Source: Drosophila pseudoobscura
Lineage: Eukaryota > Arthropoda > Insecta > Diptera > Drosophilidae
Assembly (NCBI RefSeq): GCF_009870125.1
Contig: NC_046683.1
Span: 44,965,869 to 45,029,868 of the forward strand
Length of the DNA: 64,000 nt
Direction of reading: 5' to 3'
In this document: positions 1 to 13,455 of the stretch, one piece after another
How the letters are laid out: every line of letters starts with the position of its first letter
How positions within the stretch are numbered: position 1 is the first letter of the stretch
Notes under the pieces: model-generated
Seen by the model: only the letters and a program-made list of their open reading frames with translations
Database searches by the model: none
Told to the model about the DNA's origin: nothing
Program-made: the position numbers and the translations under genes

Positions 1-2311
1 GTGTAGGTAGTTGAACTCTTGCACGTTCCAGGAGATTCAAGGTTACCTGGGTGGCCACAGCCACAGATACAGCCACAGCCACAGATACAGATACAGCATT
101 ACACGCAGTCTGGAACCGCATGGGTCCATGCATCTTTCCAGGTCCAGGTCCAGGTCCGACGACTCCGGGACTCGCTCCGGCTCCGGCTCCGGCACCGACT
201 CTGGCCCTGCTCTGCTCTGCTGGCAGTCGGCCAGCCACGCGCTACAAAATTGCTACTCGAAATGGAGCAAAAGTTCATAAAATTCTGGCGACCAGTTCGC
301 GCAATGTGTGATGATGAAAGCAGCGAAACTATTTATTTTTTTCGTGGAAATGTCTTAGAGTTTACCATGCAGGAAAGTCGGCATCCATATACACTATCTA
401 CGAGTAGTCTAGAATTTCGCCCATTTTCTTCAAGTTTCTGTCGCTGTGGAGTTGGCTCCCTGCGGCACTCTCAAAAGATGTACTCCACTTTAAAAACAGA
501 CTCGATTGCAACATTCGAATGGGCGACAGCTGGCCCTCTGTCCAGTGATAATTGTTATGGATCTTGAGTGACCTTGCGACAGCAGATGTAGGGGCAAATG
601 CATTGGCGGTGGCCGGAAGACCCATAAGAAGCCCAGTCCAGTCCATGCTGCTCGTGTTGGGGCAGAAACATGTTGTTTATTCAAATAAAATGAGATTGTT
701 AGCGGGAAAAAACGAGAATGGTATTTCTGGTGTTTGCAGTAGATGGGGTGGAAGGAAATATGCAAATAAAACAGAAATTATGTATCGCATGGAGAGATAT
801 ATGTATGTACAGCCCGCACACACCCATCATTCATCATATTTAAGGGGAGGCTAGTTTTGGGTTTCGGCGTCGGAGTCGGTGGCGTGTGTGTAATGCGCCG
901 ACTGATATTGCGGGCCGCAGGCCCTGACGTTGTAGGACAATTTATGGACCGTTATCAGAGTGGTGGCAGCAACAGCCGCTGCCTGCTCGTAATCCAAATC
1001 CGTGCGGGGGAAGAGTGCCAGAGGACGCAGCGAAAGGGCGAGAAACTCATTTGATTGGAGTCGATTGGCAATCAAAGACCGTGTCCCTGTCACCAGATAA
1101 ACACAAAAAATCTATTAGCTCCGGGGCCAAGCGAAATCCAATACTCATTTGGCCATGTTCCTGCCGCTGATGTCTTCGGGGGCGAATCTCTTTGCTTGGA
1201 CACGTCCTCGAGGGGCATAAATGGAGTGTCTGGGCGCGCAAGGGGCAACTGGTGTTAATAATCAATGTGTGTGCGGAGGTGGGGCAATCCTGCTTGAAAG
1301 GTTAAGTAGCAAGTTGTCGAGTGGCACTTGAAGCAGAGGCAATAGCTGTAACAGCAGCAGGAAGCGGAAGCCATGCCTCGCTAGATGTCGATAAGTCACA
1401 CACACACGACTCCCGAGGAGCAGCGGCAGGACCATGGAGCATTACGCATACGTGGCTATTAGTCAAAGGCTCTCGCCTCCGCCTAATTGAAATGAATTTC
1501 ATGGATGCCCCAGCCTCAGCCCCAATCTTGGTCTCCAATGGCAGGCTAAGTGCTCCCCCGCCCCAGCTCCGTTGCCGTGACGTGTCCATGCCAGAGATAA
1601 TGAAGTGCAGTAATAAATAAATATATTAATATATACGTGCGTTCACGTCTCGTCAGGCAGCGAATATTTAGTTCATTGTCGCTGGTTATGGCAGCATTAC
1701 TTATAGAAATATAACAATATGGTTCGAGTATAGTATAGCCGCATTTCATACAATAGAAACCGATGCCATGTGATCGTCTCCTCCACGAACTATTTCCACA
1801 GTCAGAAGAGAATTTATTGGGTCATCAGCGGACAGCTGGACCGCACTATCAAAGAGATGTCTTCGTCGTCCACTACTTTCCGAGCCGAAGTAGTGGCATT
1901 TTATAAGCTATCCCATTAAATGTGAATTTATGATGAGCACGCGACGAACAGAATCTTTTTACAGCTGTGCTATTCGCGGCCAAAATTTCTAAATATACTT
2001 TAACTCAAAAGAAAATATATACTCCAGCCGTGGCAACAGCAAAATCAAAGCAGAACACAGCAATAATAATAATAATAATATTAGGCGCCCGATTTAATTG
2101 AAATCTCCAACTCGCTTGTCGAAAGATCATCGAAAAGGGGGCGATCCTAGATGACAAGAGCATAAAATCAATCAACGCCCATTACCACTGGATTCAGTGG
2201 CACAGTAATCTGTAGAGGCATCGCTGCCGCTTTATTTACATGCATTGGCACCTCGGGGAGCAGCAGATAGCGTAAATCACTTACAAGCAATTTAACATGA
2301 AATGGGAAACG

Positions 2312-2347
2312 CAGAACACACAGAACACACAGAACACACAGAACACA
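2312..2347. repeat. 9-bp tandem repeat, four perfect copies
   Basis: The unit CAGAACACA is repeated four times without a mismatch. It lies in non-coding DNA. The frame it opens on the - strand (Val-Leu-Cys repeats) is an artefact of the repeat. Confidence 0.9.
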
Positions 2348-5174
2348 TGAACGGGTCCGGTCCAATGGATCTAATTGAAACAGCTCAATGAACATTTTCA
2401 ACTGCAGCTTGTAAGTATGTCAGAAATGCCCAAGAACGTTATTTTATCGCCATAACCATTTATGTTGTTTCATTTTCTGACTATCTTGGTTAGGCTTTCC
2501 TATCTTTTCTTTGAGAATCACATATAGAAGCGAGCATATATCTTTAGTCGCCAGCGTAAGGGGCTCCAGTGACCCGTATTATTCTAAGAACTAAGATAGA
2601 CACATCCCATCCTGGCTAAACAAGGAAGTTTTTCGAGTTTTCGTATTCACACAATTTCTGGATCATTCAGAGACCCGTTTTGGTACCACCTCAAAGACTA
2701 TTCTTTATACAGAGAGGAGTCGTATGTCGTCTTTCTGTCTGGGGCAACATTATTATTGGGGAAACTCCAAGTCCATTTTCATAATGTTTCTGAGTGAATA
2801 ATCAAATCAAATCCAATACAATCTCTCCTCTCACGTGTGGCATACCCATTAGCAATACATTTCATATAGTTTATGTTTGTGTATATTTTTCCATTCAAAT
2901 ACGTATGATTTTGAAATTCAAATTAGTGCCCGTGTTCGACATCAAGCATCATTAGTCGGAGAACTAGTTTCTAGTGGCCGATGCCGGTGCAGATGCAGAT
3001 CGAGAATAAATTTCAGTAATTGCGCTTCCACTCCGAATGGATGGAGCATGGAGCCTTAACAATACGAGTACGGTGAGCCAGTAAATTTAGTCGTTATATG
3101 TAAAGCGATTCCCATTACGTCAAATTGATTACTGGTTAATGAGTATGCATGAATTTCGACTCAACGTTTGCATTAATTTGCGAATGAGCTGTGGAAAAAA
3201 AGATCACCAGCTGGAGGACAACCACAATCGAAAACCAGCCTCACGCCGATCCGCTAAACCCGGTGCGAAACATGAGAACGCATTCCAGATTTATGACACT
3301 TTACACAAAAACTGAGAAACTGAGAAACTCAGTAACTCAGAAACTCAGAAAGAAACTGGCCCCAGAGCCACCCGCCTGAGAGCTTTGGGCTTGCATAATT
3401 CCCCTCCAGTCGCGCCTATCGAGGCGGATAATCGCTGCCAAGTTGGCATCACTTCAAGTCGAGACCAGCAGCGGCAGTGGCACACAATGCATGCCAATTA
3501 ATTAGGACTTGGCACGGGCTGCGTCCCCGCGTCGACTTATTTGGCTAATTGTCTTTCGATGGGGCTCACAGATAAGAGCCAAAAATAAACCAGTAAGACC
3601 CCAATCAGCCCACAGTTAGCGGCGTTCCAATTCAGATTGAGACTAAATGGAAGTCGGGCTGCGCACGCGCTCAAAGGCGGCTACCGCTGCCACTGCCGCC
3701 AATTATTGTTAACAATTCCAATCTCAGAGACAGAGGCCTGTCCAAGAGCGATTCCGAGGCGCCAGCTCGGGTGACGGCGCACAGCGTTTTGCATACATTA
3801 AATGGTATTATTAGGCATCCGATAGATAGCTATCGGTGAGTGCCACACAAGGGCAATTAAAAGGCGCACTCACGCCCGGCCAGACAGCTCTGTTATTAAG
3901 AGTATTAAACGTTCTGGTAGGTGATGAAAATGTGATACAATACGTGGGAAATGACGTGGAATCATAATTGAAGGCGGCATCTTATGGATGATAAACAAGA
4001 TCGGAGAGCATATGTATCTCTTTGTTTGTGAATTGTGAATACTAAAGTATTAAACCCATAAATATGAAAAGACAATGACCATTGTCCTTCCGATCCCCGA
4101 TCACAAAGTGCGTGCAATTTAACGACAATGAATGTCGAATGAATCTGCAATCCAAGGCCGAATATACTCGTACATATGTGTGTGTGTGTGTATAAATATA
4201 AATATGTACATGATGACAATAGCGAAAACAAGGCAAAATTCTGTGAATCTGAGTTGTATTCAGCGATTTTTTGGTCTGCAACTGGAACCCGGAATGGATC
4301 GTGGGAATGTTCAGCAGTATGCTGATTAGGGCCACGATTGGGGCTAATCCGAAACCTGCACGACACGCCCACTGCAAATAATTCACGCTTACGATTATCT
4401 TGCCCAACAATTATGCGCAACATTATGGAATATTTATGTAAACAAACAGGCATTTTCACTCCGCTGAAACACGTATCTGTGGGCCGCAATGGTGCATCTT
4501 TCTATCCATGAACCCATCTATGGCTCAATCTTTGGGCTTTTTGGCACTCTGAGCTGCGTTGCGCTTGGCCCGTTGATTCGTCAAACCCGTTCCTCTCCTC
4601 TGGAATGGAATGGAATGGCTTGTATTTTGTTATCTTGCCACTTTTCTCCTGCTACTGCTGCCGTCGCACTTGATTTAGGAGCTTACTCTTTCGAATATCA
4701 TTTCCATTAAGATGCAGAGAGCTGTGGGGAAGCCTTGGAAGCTGCCCTGTCCCGTCTGCCTCCGTCTGCCCCCCGACAGGCTGCCTCTCAATATTTCCGG
4801 CAAACGCCTGGTTTCACTTATCTGCATTTGTAAGACGTGAGTGCTCGGTCGCCGATCCAGCAACAAGTTGCAATTACAGGGCCTGTTTCTAATTTAAATA
4901 TTTTGCTTTCAGCTAGTCAGCTTCATCAGTGACCCTATTAATACGCGGGGAGTTCTCCCTACTTGTCTCCCTTCGTTCTGACTCAGTCTCCACTCGTGAT
5001 TACCGCGTGGCGTCGTTGGGGAGGGGCTCTGTCTCCTGGAACCCAGCAATTCGCATGCAATTTTGTAACAGATTTCAGTTTCTTTGTATTTTCTTTTATA
5101 GCTTTTTTAGCGAACAACTATGGTTATTTCTAATGACTCATTTGGCTGGAAACTGTTACAGCGCACGGCGCACT

Positions 5175-5205
5175 GCCTCTGCCTCTGCCTCTGCCTCTGC
5201 CTCTG
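5175..5205. repeat. GCCTCT hexamer repeat
   Basis: About five copies of GCCTCT stand in a row. The same hexamer type recurs near 45313-45345 and, degenerated, near 55620-55650, so this sequence class is common in the non-coding DNA of the window. Confidence 0.85.
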
Positions 5206-7549
5206 ACGCTTCTGATGACGCTTCTGCTGCATGGTGCCATATAGATGATTAATATGTTGTTTTCTGGGGGATCTGTCGCCCATGTAACGGCTCTGCCCCG
5301 TTTCGATGGTATAGCAATGGCACGTACCCGGGCAGACTCTTGAATTGGCACACATTTTGCCCGATGTTGGGGTGTTTCTATGGGGTTCCTATGCATGTTC
5401 TGGGCCTATGGCAATACCATAGCTCGTGCCACCACTCTCCAGCGGCGTGCTGCAACTAATTTTTGTGTCATTCCCTTTGCCGTTGTTCGCGTCGTGCAAA
5501 TGTTTATGTGTATTACATCAAAGTACATTTGTTTTTCTGCCAGTTGGTGTTGCTGCCACAAATTAGAGCCCCAGCAACAGTGGCAACAAAGGAGAACTTT
5601 CGACACTGTCAACAGCCATGTCAGGCTCATGGTTAACAACTGTGCATTGAAAATGTTGTTGTCACAACTTTTTGGCCTGCCAATTTAATAGCTGGAAGGG
5701 GGAGTGGCTGATGGATAACAATTTAATTGAGTTAAATTAAGATTTCCCCCATGGAAATCAAAGTGGAGTCGACTACAATCCGTGTGCAGGAGCAAGACGG
5801 AGAAAACAGATTACAGATTCCAAAAAAAATTCCACGGGGGGGGGCACAAAAGCAACGAAGGTATTTCCTATTGTGGAAGAGACCTTAAATGATGATGATG
5901 ATTATTCTTAGTAAGACCTTCATTTGATTCTCTTCTTATTTTCCCTTTCCTCTAATTCAGGGAGTGATAAACGCTAGAAAATCGGTTGAAAAACATTTAC
6001 AGCAGGGACTATACTCGATACTATAAATACTACCACTGGAGTATGTATTCCATCTTATATGTACATATGTATGTGCTATTTTCATTACAATCATTAATCA
6101 TTTTTATCTAAAGAAAAGTTTTAAGACTGCATTAAAAGTAACTATAAATAGCTGTCAAATATATTGCGATCGTAAATATTGTTGTTATTCCATTGTTAAA
6201 TTCATTTAAATGAACACTTTCAATTTTGGTTGGTTTGCTCAACAGGCGTGCACTGTAATTAAATGAACATTCATATATGTAAATTGCACTACAAGCAATA
6301 ATATTTGATTGCGAATTACAATATCTAGCAGATCAATCGTTCTGTCTCCACCTGAAGCGAATCAGTTGTAATCCCAACTCAAGTTGTGTCAATCTAAATC
6401 TAATTAAATGCCATTTGGTTTCATGTCACAGACATGAAGTCTATTCGCTGGAAAAGTAGCCCGACAGAGATGCCGCGGGATGCCAAGGGAATTGCGACAG
6501 CTCCAAGCTCAGGTCTTATATCCAAAGATTATGCATTTCGACATGATTATAATAAGTATGCCGCCATTAGCCCGCCTAAAAAATACGTATAAATCTATAA
6601 ATTCGCAGGCGGGAAGTTGACGTGTTGCCCAGCCCCGCAGACAGCTTCAATTTCCGCTGCAGTGCGCTGCAGATCGCTCAATCGAAATGATGCCGTGGAG
6701 AGATCATTAAAGTCAGCAGCTGTCGCCGGAGCTCCTAATGCCAGTAAAATCTTGGCAGCAACTCGACAAAGTCTAGGTGGGGGCTGCTCTGCTAGAAACG
6801 TGGTACGACGAACACTACAACCGCTGCTTGACAGGAAGTCCTAAGGCACCACGAGAATTGGCATGGAGAAACACCTATCTTTTACCACCGAAATCAGGCG
6901 AGAATTAATAGATACAATATGTACGAGTATGTATATTTGAGGGTGTATCAAAGCATTACAAGTACTACATTCTGACACCATTCTGAGTCAACATCTGGCT
7001 GTCATATCCATCAAGGGCATTCGCAAGTCGAATCCGATGATGCCGTCAGCAGCAGCGTCAACGACTTCTTCGCATCTTTCGGTGTTTGGCTCTAAGATAT
7101 ACTCGGACTCGGAGTCGGAGTCGTAGTCGTAGTATCGCATTTATTAATGAGCTGCACAAATATGCATAGTTAATTTTCAGTTCATTGCCGCTGTTTCTGC
7201 TTTGTTTGCCGGGTAGTACAATACGAGTATAGTCGTGTTTGGTTTGCCTTCGCCATGAATGAATGAAAGTGATATGGAAAACTGCGCGGACAACTAAATG
7301 TTATTTAATAAGCAAATAAAAGCGACGCCCGAGTCAATTATCGCATTGTGGTCTGATGGGGTGGGCAGCGATTACCGAATACAAAATGGACATCCCCCCA
7401 TCCCCTTCCCCATTTCCTTCGCAAAAACAATTTCGGGAATAATCGACTTCAAGTGGGCTTTCAGAGCAATGTGGCTGCATTTACGTGACCAAAGAATTCC
7501 CCTTAAAGGTAATCGCTTAAAATAGTTGGCGGTCAGTGGGGAGACTTAC

Positions 7550-8170
7550 CTGTGAGTCGAGTTTAGGCGAGTCGGGCTCGGGCTCGGGCACGGGCTCTGC
7601 CTGTCTCAGCCTCTTTCTTGCTCTTTGGCAATGACAATGGATGTTTTCACGTACTCCCAGGCGATTTCCGGCGTGTCTACTGCTGCATAGTTTCGGGCGG
7701 CCGCTTCCGCTCTCGGAGGACACTTGACAATGCTCCGACACTTTTCTTTATTCCCAGCTCTATTGTATTTGGAGCGGGTATTCCGTTTTCGTGTGGCGTA
7801 TTCCGTATTCCGTATTCCGCTGTCAGCATTCACTGCACTACAAAAAAATGGGCAATAGAGCGATGATTCAAACAAAAAATGAAATGCTTGGAGGAGGATG
7901 ATCAATGCGATTCAAGACTGAGGAAGGGGTGCACTGTGACAGCCGTGGCATTGACATTGCTCTGTCCAGAAAGTCCATTTCAGGCCCATTGTCATTGTCC
8001 GGCAACGGGCACAAAGGCTGGACTCGGCACAAAGGGGCACAAAATGGAGCAATCTGAGGATCTCATCCGCCACAGCAACCGCTGAACACCAATCGGACAA
8101 ATCCTCCCTCGCACCCAGCCGGCCCGGCGCAGCCCGCAGCCCGCACTCACACAAGACTCGAATTCGCGCG
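7550..8170 (-). other. Possible non-coding first exon (weak)
   Basis: On the - strand the sequence around 7550 reads ACTCACAG|GTAAGT, a near-ideal splice donor, preceded by several hundred GC-rich bases. That is the look of a 5' UTR exon whose next exon lies at lower coordinates. No matching acceptor or coding exon was found inside the window. This is inference from one splice signal and base composition only. Confidence 0.2.
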
Positions 8171-10543
8171 TTGTCGCTGGTGGAGCACGCCTCGAAGCCG
8201 CTGGCACTGATTCCGCGTATGTTTCACCCTGCGGTGCTTGCGTTCCGTTCAACAGACAGACTGAGACTGAGACTGAGACTGACAGTGGCGCAAAAGCCCC
8301 ACGCTGCTCCCAGCGACAGCGACGCAAGCGACTACGACGACGACGGCGACGGCGACGACGACGACGAGTACGACGACAGCCAAAGCCAAGCAGCGAACCC
8401 CATCGTAGGCGGCGTCGGTGGAGTCGGCTGGCGCCTGCGACGCGTCACTGCTACTGTTTTGGTAGCTGCTTGAATGGAAGTGCCATTGATGTTGCTGTTG
8501 CTTGGGCATCACCGCAGAGAGCCACAAAACTTTAAATGCTATTATAAGTGTTGTTTGTCCGAATCGGAGGCGAACTTCGATATCACTTTGGTAGGCAGCA
8601 TTCCCACTGCACTTTTCCCTAAAAGCACTAGTAGTTTAATGTTTAAAAGCAAGAACTCCACAATGTTTTCTGTGTCTTTGATTTGTTTAGGGCTCAGGAG
8701 GATATTTGATACAAATTTGATTTAAATTGAGAAAACACAAATAGGATTATTCTGATTCCAATTAATACACGAAATGGAATACAATTGTTGGATTATGGTG
8801 GACAGCTTTTAGTCTCGATTGCAAGCTTTCCTATATTTGAATGAATATTTATTTGTAAGTCACTTTGCATTCATTATCTGCAGTGCTTTTCGGCGGAGTC
8901 CAGGAACATAGCAGCTTCGCTTAGCACTCCATCTTAGCAGGTGGACGCGAAGAGCGTCCCCCGTGCACCAGTGCATCAGTGCACCAGTGCACCTGGTGGA
9001 CCCTTGGCTAAAAATAGGACCGGCTGGAGACGTTTCACACAGGCAACACTTTCGCTGCACTTGACGCATGGGCCGGACAGAGGTGGAGACACCGCAAATT
9101 GGTCCGCAGCCGGCTTTGTGAGCCTTGCAAAGTAGCACAGAAGCAATAAGGAGTGACAAGGAGCCATTGGGAGCAGGCTGGCGTCGTCGATAGACAACAA
9201 CATGTGCCCCTGGTCCCACATGTGGCGTGTGGGGCAGGGCTGTCGCCCTTAATTATTCATACGCAATAAAACTAGGCATAATTTTCGAGTCGGTGCCTCT
9301 GGGAGAACCACAACTAACTTAACGCACGGCGCCTCATTCCGAATTCTATAAATAATTTGAAAAGCAGTTGATTCGAGCTGCCAAAGGCTGTGTAGCTGCC
9401 CCAGGGGGAGTGGGAGTGGGCAGTAGGAGTGGTAGCATGCGGTAAAAACGCCGGAAAAATAGAAAACACATTCATACAAGTTGTTGTCTGGACAGCGAGA
9501 GAGCGGCAGAGAACGAGAGAGAGCCAAAGAGCGAGACTCGGGAACGCTGACGACGACTGCGACTGCGACGCAAGCAGCGGGACAGCAGCGGGACAGCAGC
9601 GCAGCAGCGGTATATGCGGCGTATGCGTAATTTTGTGTGCCTTATCAGAAGCATTGCAATTGCCAGCAAACTTTATTTTAAAGAGCCATGCATTATCGAA
9701 CTTGCAATTCCTGTTGCAACGTATTGTCTCCTGCGGTCTCAGCCTCCGTGCGCAGCCCCACCGCCTCGCCAGCCCACCACCCCACCAGCCCCCTGTTCCC
9801 TGCCACACTGATTGCCACAAGAGTTGCTCGTTGTTTGCATGCCGGCCGCCCTGCCCCAAAGCCCAAAGCCCAAAGCCCGCCAATTGTTTATTCAAGCAGC
9901 ATCGTCGCTCATGTTGCCCATGTGCACTTGAACTGCCTCATGGTGCCCCAACGAAGGGGGGGCGCTCCATTCCCGCCCCACTCCCCTTATGCAACGCATG
10001 TCTGTGCATTCATTTGGTCTGCTGTGTGTTTGTCTGGCCGACAGACTGGTGATTTTTTCCCGTCTAGGATGGAGCCATTCGCGCGTTGCAGTTGTTATCG
10101 CCGGAGTTTGTTGGTATCGCCGGGGCTTAAACGGCTTTTGTGGCCGTGAATCAGCGACCAAACATGTAATCTGTTTAATGGCCAGTGCAGTGCCCTGCAC
10201 CCGGGCCGGACGATTCTTTGGCCATTCCGAGCCGCTTCACACGCCGCCAGCCTCACTCATTTCGAGTATACGCACTGTGCACCGGCGAGTCTTGGTATTT
10301 ACATAGATCTCTTTGAAATACAGTGTTTCTTTTTTGCACACCTGTTGCACTCAGCCGGGGCACAGTCATAGAAATGTCAGTTGGGCATTTTGGGGCAAAC
10401 AAAAAACGTGAAAAATCGTTAAACAAAGTAGCCGCAAATAACAACAGAAAGCGAACTCAAACTTGTTCCGTCCACTGCGATTTGCATAAAAACCAAAAAG
10501 TCGCCTCAAAATCGACAAAAAAAAATGCCAAACGCCAGCCTTC

Positions 10544-10566
10544 AGAGAGAGAGAGAGAGAGAGAGA
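10544..10566. repeat. (GA)n tract
   Basis: An uninterrupted AG/GA dinucleotide run of about 23 bases. Such runs are binding sites for GAGA factor in flies, but nothing else nearby identifies a promoter. Confidence 0.8.
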
Positions 10567-11839
10567 TCTCAGGTTTCTTAGCAAACGGCAATAAATAGAA
10601 ACATTGCATATCATTTGAGGTGCTTTGTCTTTTCAATTATAGAGATCTTGGCGAGAATGGGGATCTGTGGATCGCCCATGAAGAGCCCTTTATCTGGCTC
10701 GCAATCGGCGACACTTTCGTTGATTTTATTGCCCCGGAGAAACCTGATTAACAGATCTCCAGAGGAGAAGTCGTTACGATTTTGATGCCCAGACTAGCAG
10801 GGTTTATATCTGTTTTCAAAGCACCGTTTATCGATCTCGAATAGCAGTTCTGAAATTGTTGCACAAGAATTCCATATTGGGTCGCTAAATACAGCCTAAT
10901 TAGCATTGACACAAGACGATTCGCCTTGATTCTGAGGCGTTTATCGAGATAAAACGAAGAAATCATTTAAATTCCCCACCAAGTTTTAGCTTGAGATTTC
11001 GTCTTAATTAGTTGATTTTGTTCCAAAAAAATATGGCAGATTACTACTTCTTCCTGAAGTGGTGAAAACCTACAATTCGTTTCTCCGGGCGATCGATATT
11101 TGTTAATTTTTAGATTTTTATCCATATAATCTGATTTGAGAAAAAAAAGGAATAAAATGTTGAAAAGGACGTTAAAGCAGCATACATTGGGCGAAGTGGA
11201 ATGATGTTACATATATACATACATATACGTATATCCATTTGGTACTGGTATAGCACCCTACTCTGCAATTCTAAAGCATATTTTTTGTATCAGATCACCG
11301 TAATTCCGTAAGGAATGTTCACAGTTTACTTATATTATAGTGACCTCATTTGTTGATAATATTGTTAATAGCCAACGCCTCCTGCACAATAAATAAATGA
11401 ACAAATTCCTGAAATTACAGATATGCTGTCACCGGACCCGGACTGACGACATCCAAGCATTGTTCGTTAAGCCCCTTCAATATAGCAGCAAAGAGACTTT
11501 TAAAGTGAGGCAACTACAGATATCTCCATGAACAGATGATGTGTTCGACGAATCAGTCGAATGTTTAACCAGAATGGAGTTTTATTAAATGAAACCCATA
11601 AACCTACCGCCAGAATCTTTCCAGAGTCGAAACCTGATGCGTGATCTGATGGCCGTTGGCGTTTTATTGTTTTTAGACCATTTAATTTATCGATCTCGAA
11701 TAACAATTCCCAAATGAGTATTAAATAATTCGATCTTTAGGTCTGAATGGATGCTGATTTGCAATCCTCTCGCAACGGCAACTCTTGCATATTTTTTCCT
11801 TATGTACACAAGCGACATCTATTACTGTTTTGGAAATTC

Positions 11840-12250
11840 CCCTGAATACTAGGCACAGTTAGACAGGATGTTCGAAATATATAAGGGGCTTTTCCGTGAA
11901 AACTAAGCACAGGTGGACAGTATTTTGACTCATAGAAAGCGCTTCAAGAAAGGGACATTTTCTGAAATATTCCTTAATACTAGGAACAGTTAAGCAAGCT
12001 AAGAAGAGTTAAAAAAAGGGAAATTGTTTGACAATTCTCCGAACACAAAGAACAGCTTAACAGAACGTTGACACATAGGTGCCGCTTTGGGAAAGGGAAA
12101 TTGTCTCAAATTTCCCTGAATACTAGGAACAGCTTTGCAAGAAGTTGACCGATAGAAGGAGCTTTAAAAGGGAAATTATCTGAAAATTACGTGAACCCTA
12201 ATAGATGGCGCTTTAAGAAAGGGGCCATTTAGCACTGGCGCCACCAGCTG
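11840..12250. repeat. Degenerate ~70-bp tandem array with CTCF-like cores
   Basis: A phrase close to 'gaatactaggaacag' recurs at about 11845, 11896, 11975, 12040 and 12118. Between the copies a second phrase recurs, at 11934 (AGAAAGCGC), 12002, 12077 (AGGTGCCGC), 12154 (AGAAGGAGC) and 12203 (AGATGGCGC). The last is an intact match to the AG(A/G)(T/G)GGCGC core described for CTCF and the others are one to a few bases off. An opposite-strand near-match, TGGTGGCGCC, lies at 12237-12246. The unit is decayed and its period varies, so this is an old local duplication. Confidence 0.55.
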
Positions 12251-13020
12251 GAATTTTGTTTGTTTGCCTAGGTCCAAAATGAGCTCCAGGCCTATTATTT
12301 ATATACATATATATTATTATTTTTGATTTTTATTGTATAATTATTATTTTTTATTTTTATTGAATAATTATAATTATTATTCTTGATTTTTATTGAACTA
12401 ATTAAAAAAAAACTTTTTGATTTTTGTAAACACTGAAACATAAAATTTACGAATTATTAAAACCCTTTTTACACTACGTTTAGTTATTGAGTTTTTGGTT
12501 TTTAGTTGGCTGTTTTCCTAATGTTTTATCCTTGTTCTGCTTATTGCTGAGGCTGAGGAAAAAGGAGCAAATTTAAATCCTTCCAGTTATAATTAATTTG
12601 TATGGGCCAGACTCATGTGCCGTGAAATCGAGCAGCACTGTTCCCCAACATGGCACGGATTGAGCAACATTTTGCATACCCTGGGAAATGGATATTAAAG
12701 GCCAAAACTATTCAGTCTCTATTGAAAAGGTATTTCAACGATATTTTGAAAGTTATGGTCTTCTTACAGAAACCAAGAATGGGTATCGAGATCGAGATAT
12801 ATTTACAAGACCCTAATAATATGCATTAATATGCATATGCAAAACATAACAATCTGAGATCATTCCTGTATTAATTACGTTTTAAAACAGCTTGGAAAAA
12901 CAGTTTCTTCATATATATATATATCAACGAAATAGGGTATACCTGTGCCAAACTCCGGTTGACGTGACATCTCATACTCCCTTACGTTACATTCCGTACT
13001 CACTTACGCTGCCACTGTTT
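12251..13020. other. AT-rich intergenic stretch, nothing recognised
   Basis: Runs of TTATT/TTTTTA at about 12300-12420 followed by AT-rich unique-looking sequence. No coding potential, splice context or RNA gene was recognised. Confidence 0.6.
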
Positions 13021-13021
13021 T

Positions 13022-13455
13022 ATTGTTGACCTTTTTCGCTTAAACCTTGTTTTCTACACTATATAATAAAAGAGAGTATTTAAAAGTAGTCAATCAGGTA
13101 GAAAATTGATTCATTAAGCAGATAAAATTATGTGGGCAGAACAAAAGGTTTTAGTTAGGCAGCATTATTCAACGGAATAAAGAAATTGAACGTTTCATTT
13201 GTTTGACTTATTTCGCTAAAACCTCTGTTTACGCAAAATGCAATAAAAGCAAGTATTGAGAATAAGTCAGTTAAGTAGAAAAATGATTCATCAATCGTAT
13301 AAAACTATGATGGCATAGCTAAATGTTCTAAATAGCCAGTAATATTCGACGGAATATCAAAAACGAGGAATATGTAAAATAGAACTAGAATTCGTCAGTA
13401 TATTTACGGTGTATTTTGAAAATGAGGCGGTATGTTCGGTATATTCTGAGGTATA
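13022..13455 (+). repeat. Dispersed repeat, two tandem copies (Motif-6-bearing family)
   Basis: Two diverged copies with a period near 180 bp start at about 13022 and 13200. Each runs from a 'gttgac..ttcgct' phrase through 'gattcatta..agataaaa' to 'attcaacgga'. The second copy continues into 'aaaacgaggaatatg' and GGTATATTTT-like elements at 13400-13455. The same family recurs at 21295-21527 in the same orientation, and its Motif-6/DRE end recurs inverted at 20957-21065 and 28321-28375. No coding capacity was seen. Confidence 0.6.

Larger units (their letters stand above)
1..11820. other. Gene-poor region with simple repeats
   Basis: No open reading frame here looks like a conserved protein. 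The longer frames are low-complexity translations of hexamer and GA/CT repeats. Simple repeats occur near 60-95, 2312-2347, 4177-4191, 5175-5205, 7100-7125, 8262-8283, 9490-9540 and 10544-10566. A GC-rich block at about 7550-8470 ends, read on the - strand, in a strong splice donor at 7550; it could be a non-coding first exon of a gene whose body lies to the left of the window. The region is best read as intergenic or intronic regulatory DNA of an unseen neighbour. Confidence 0.5.
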
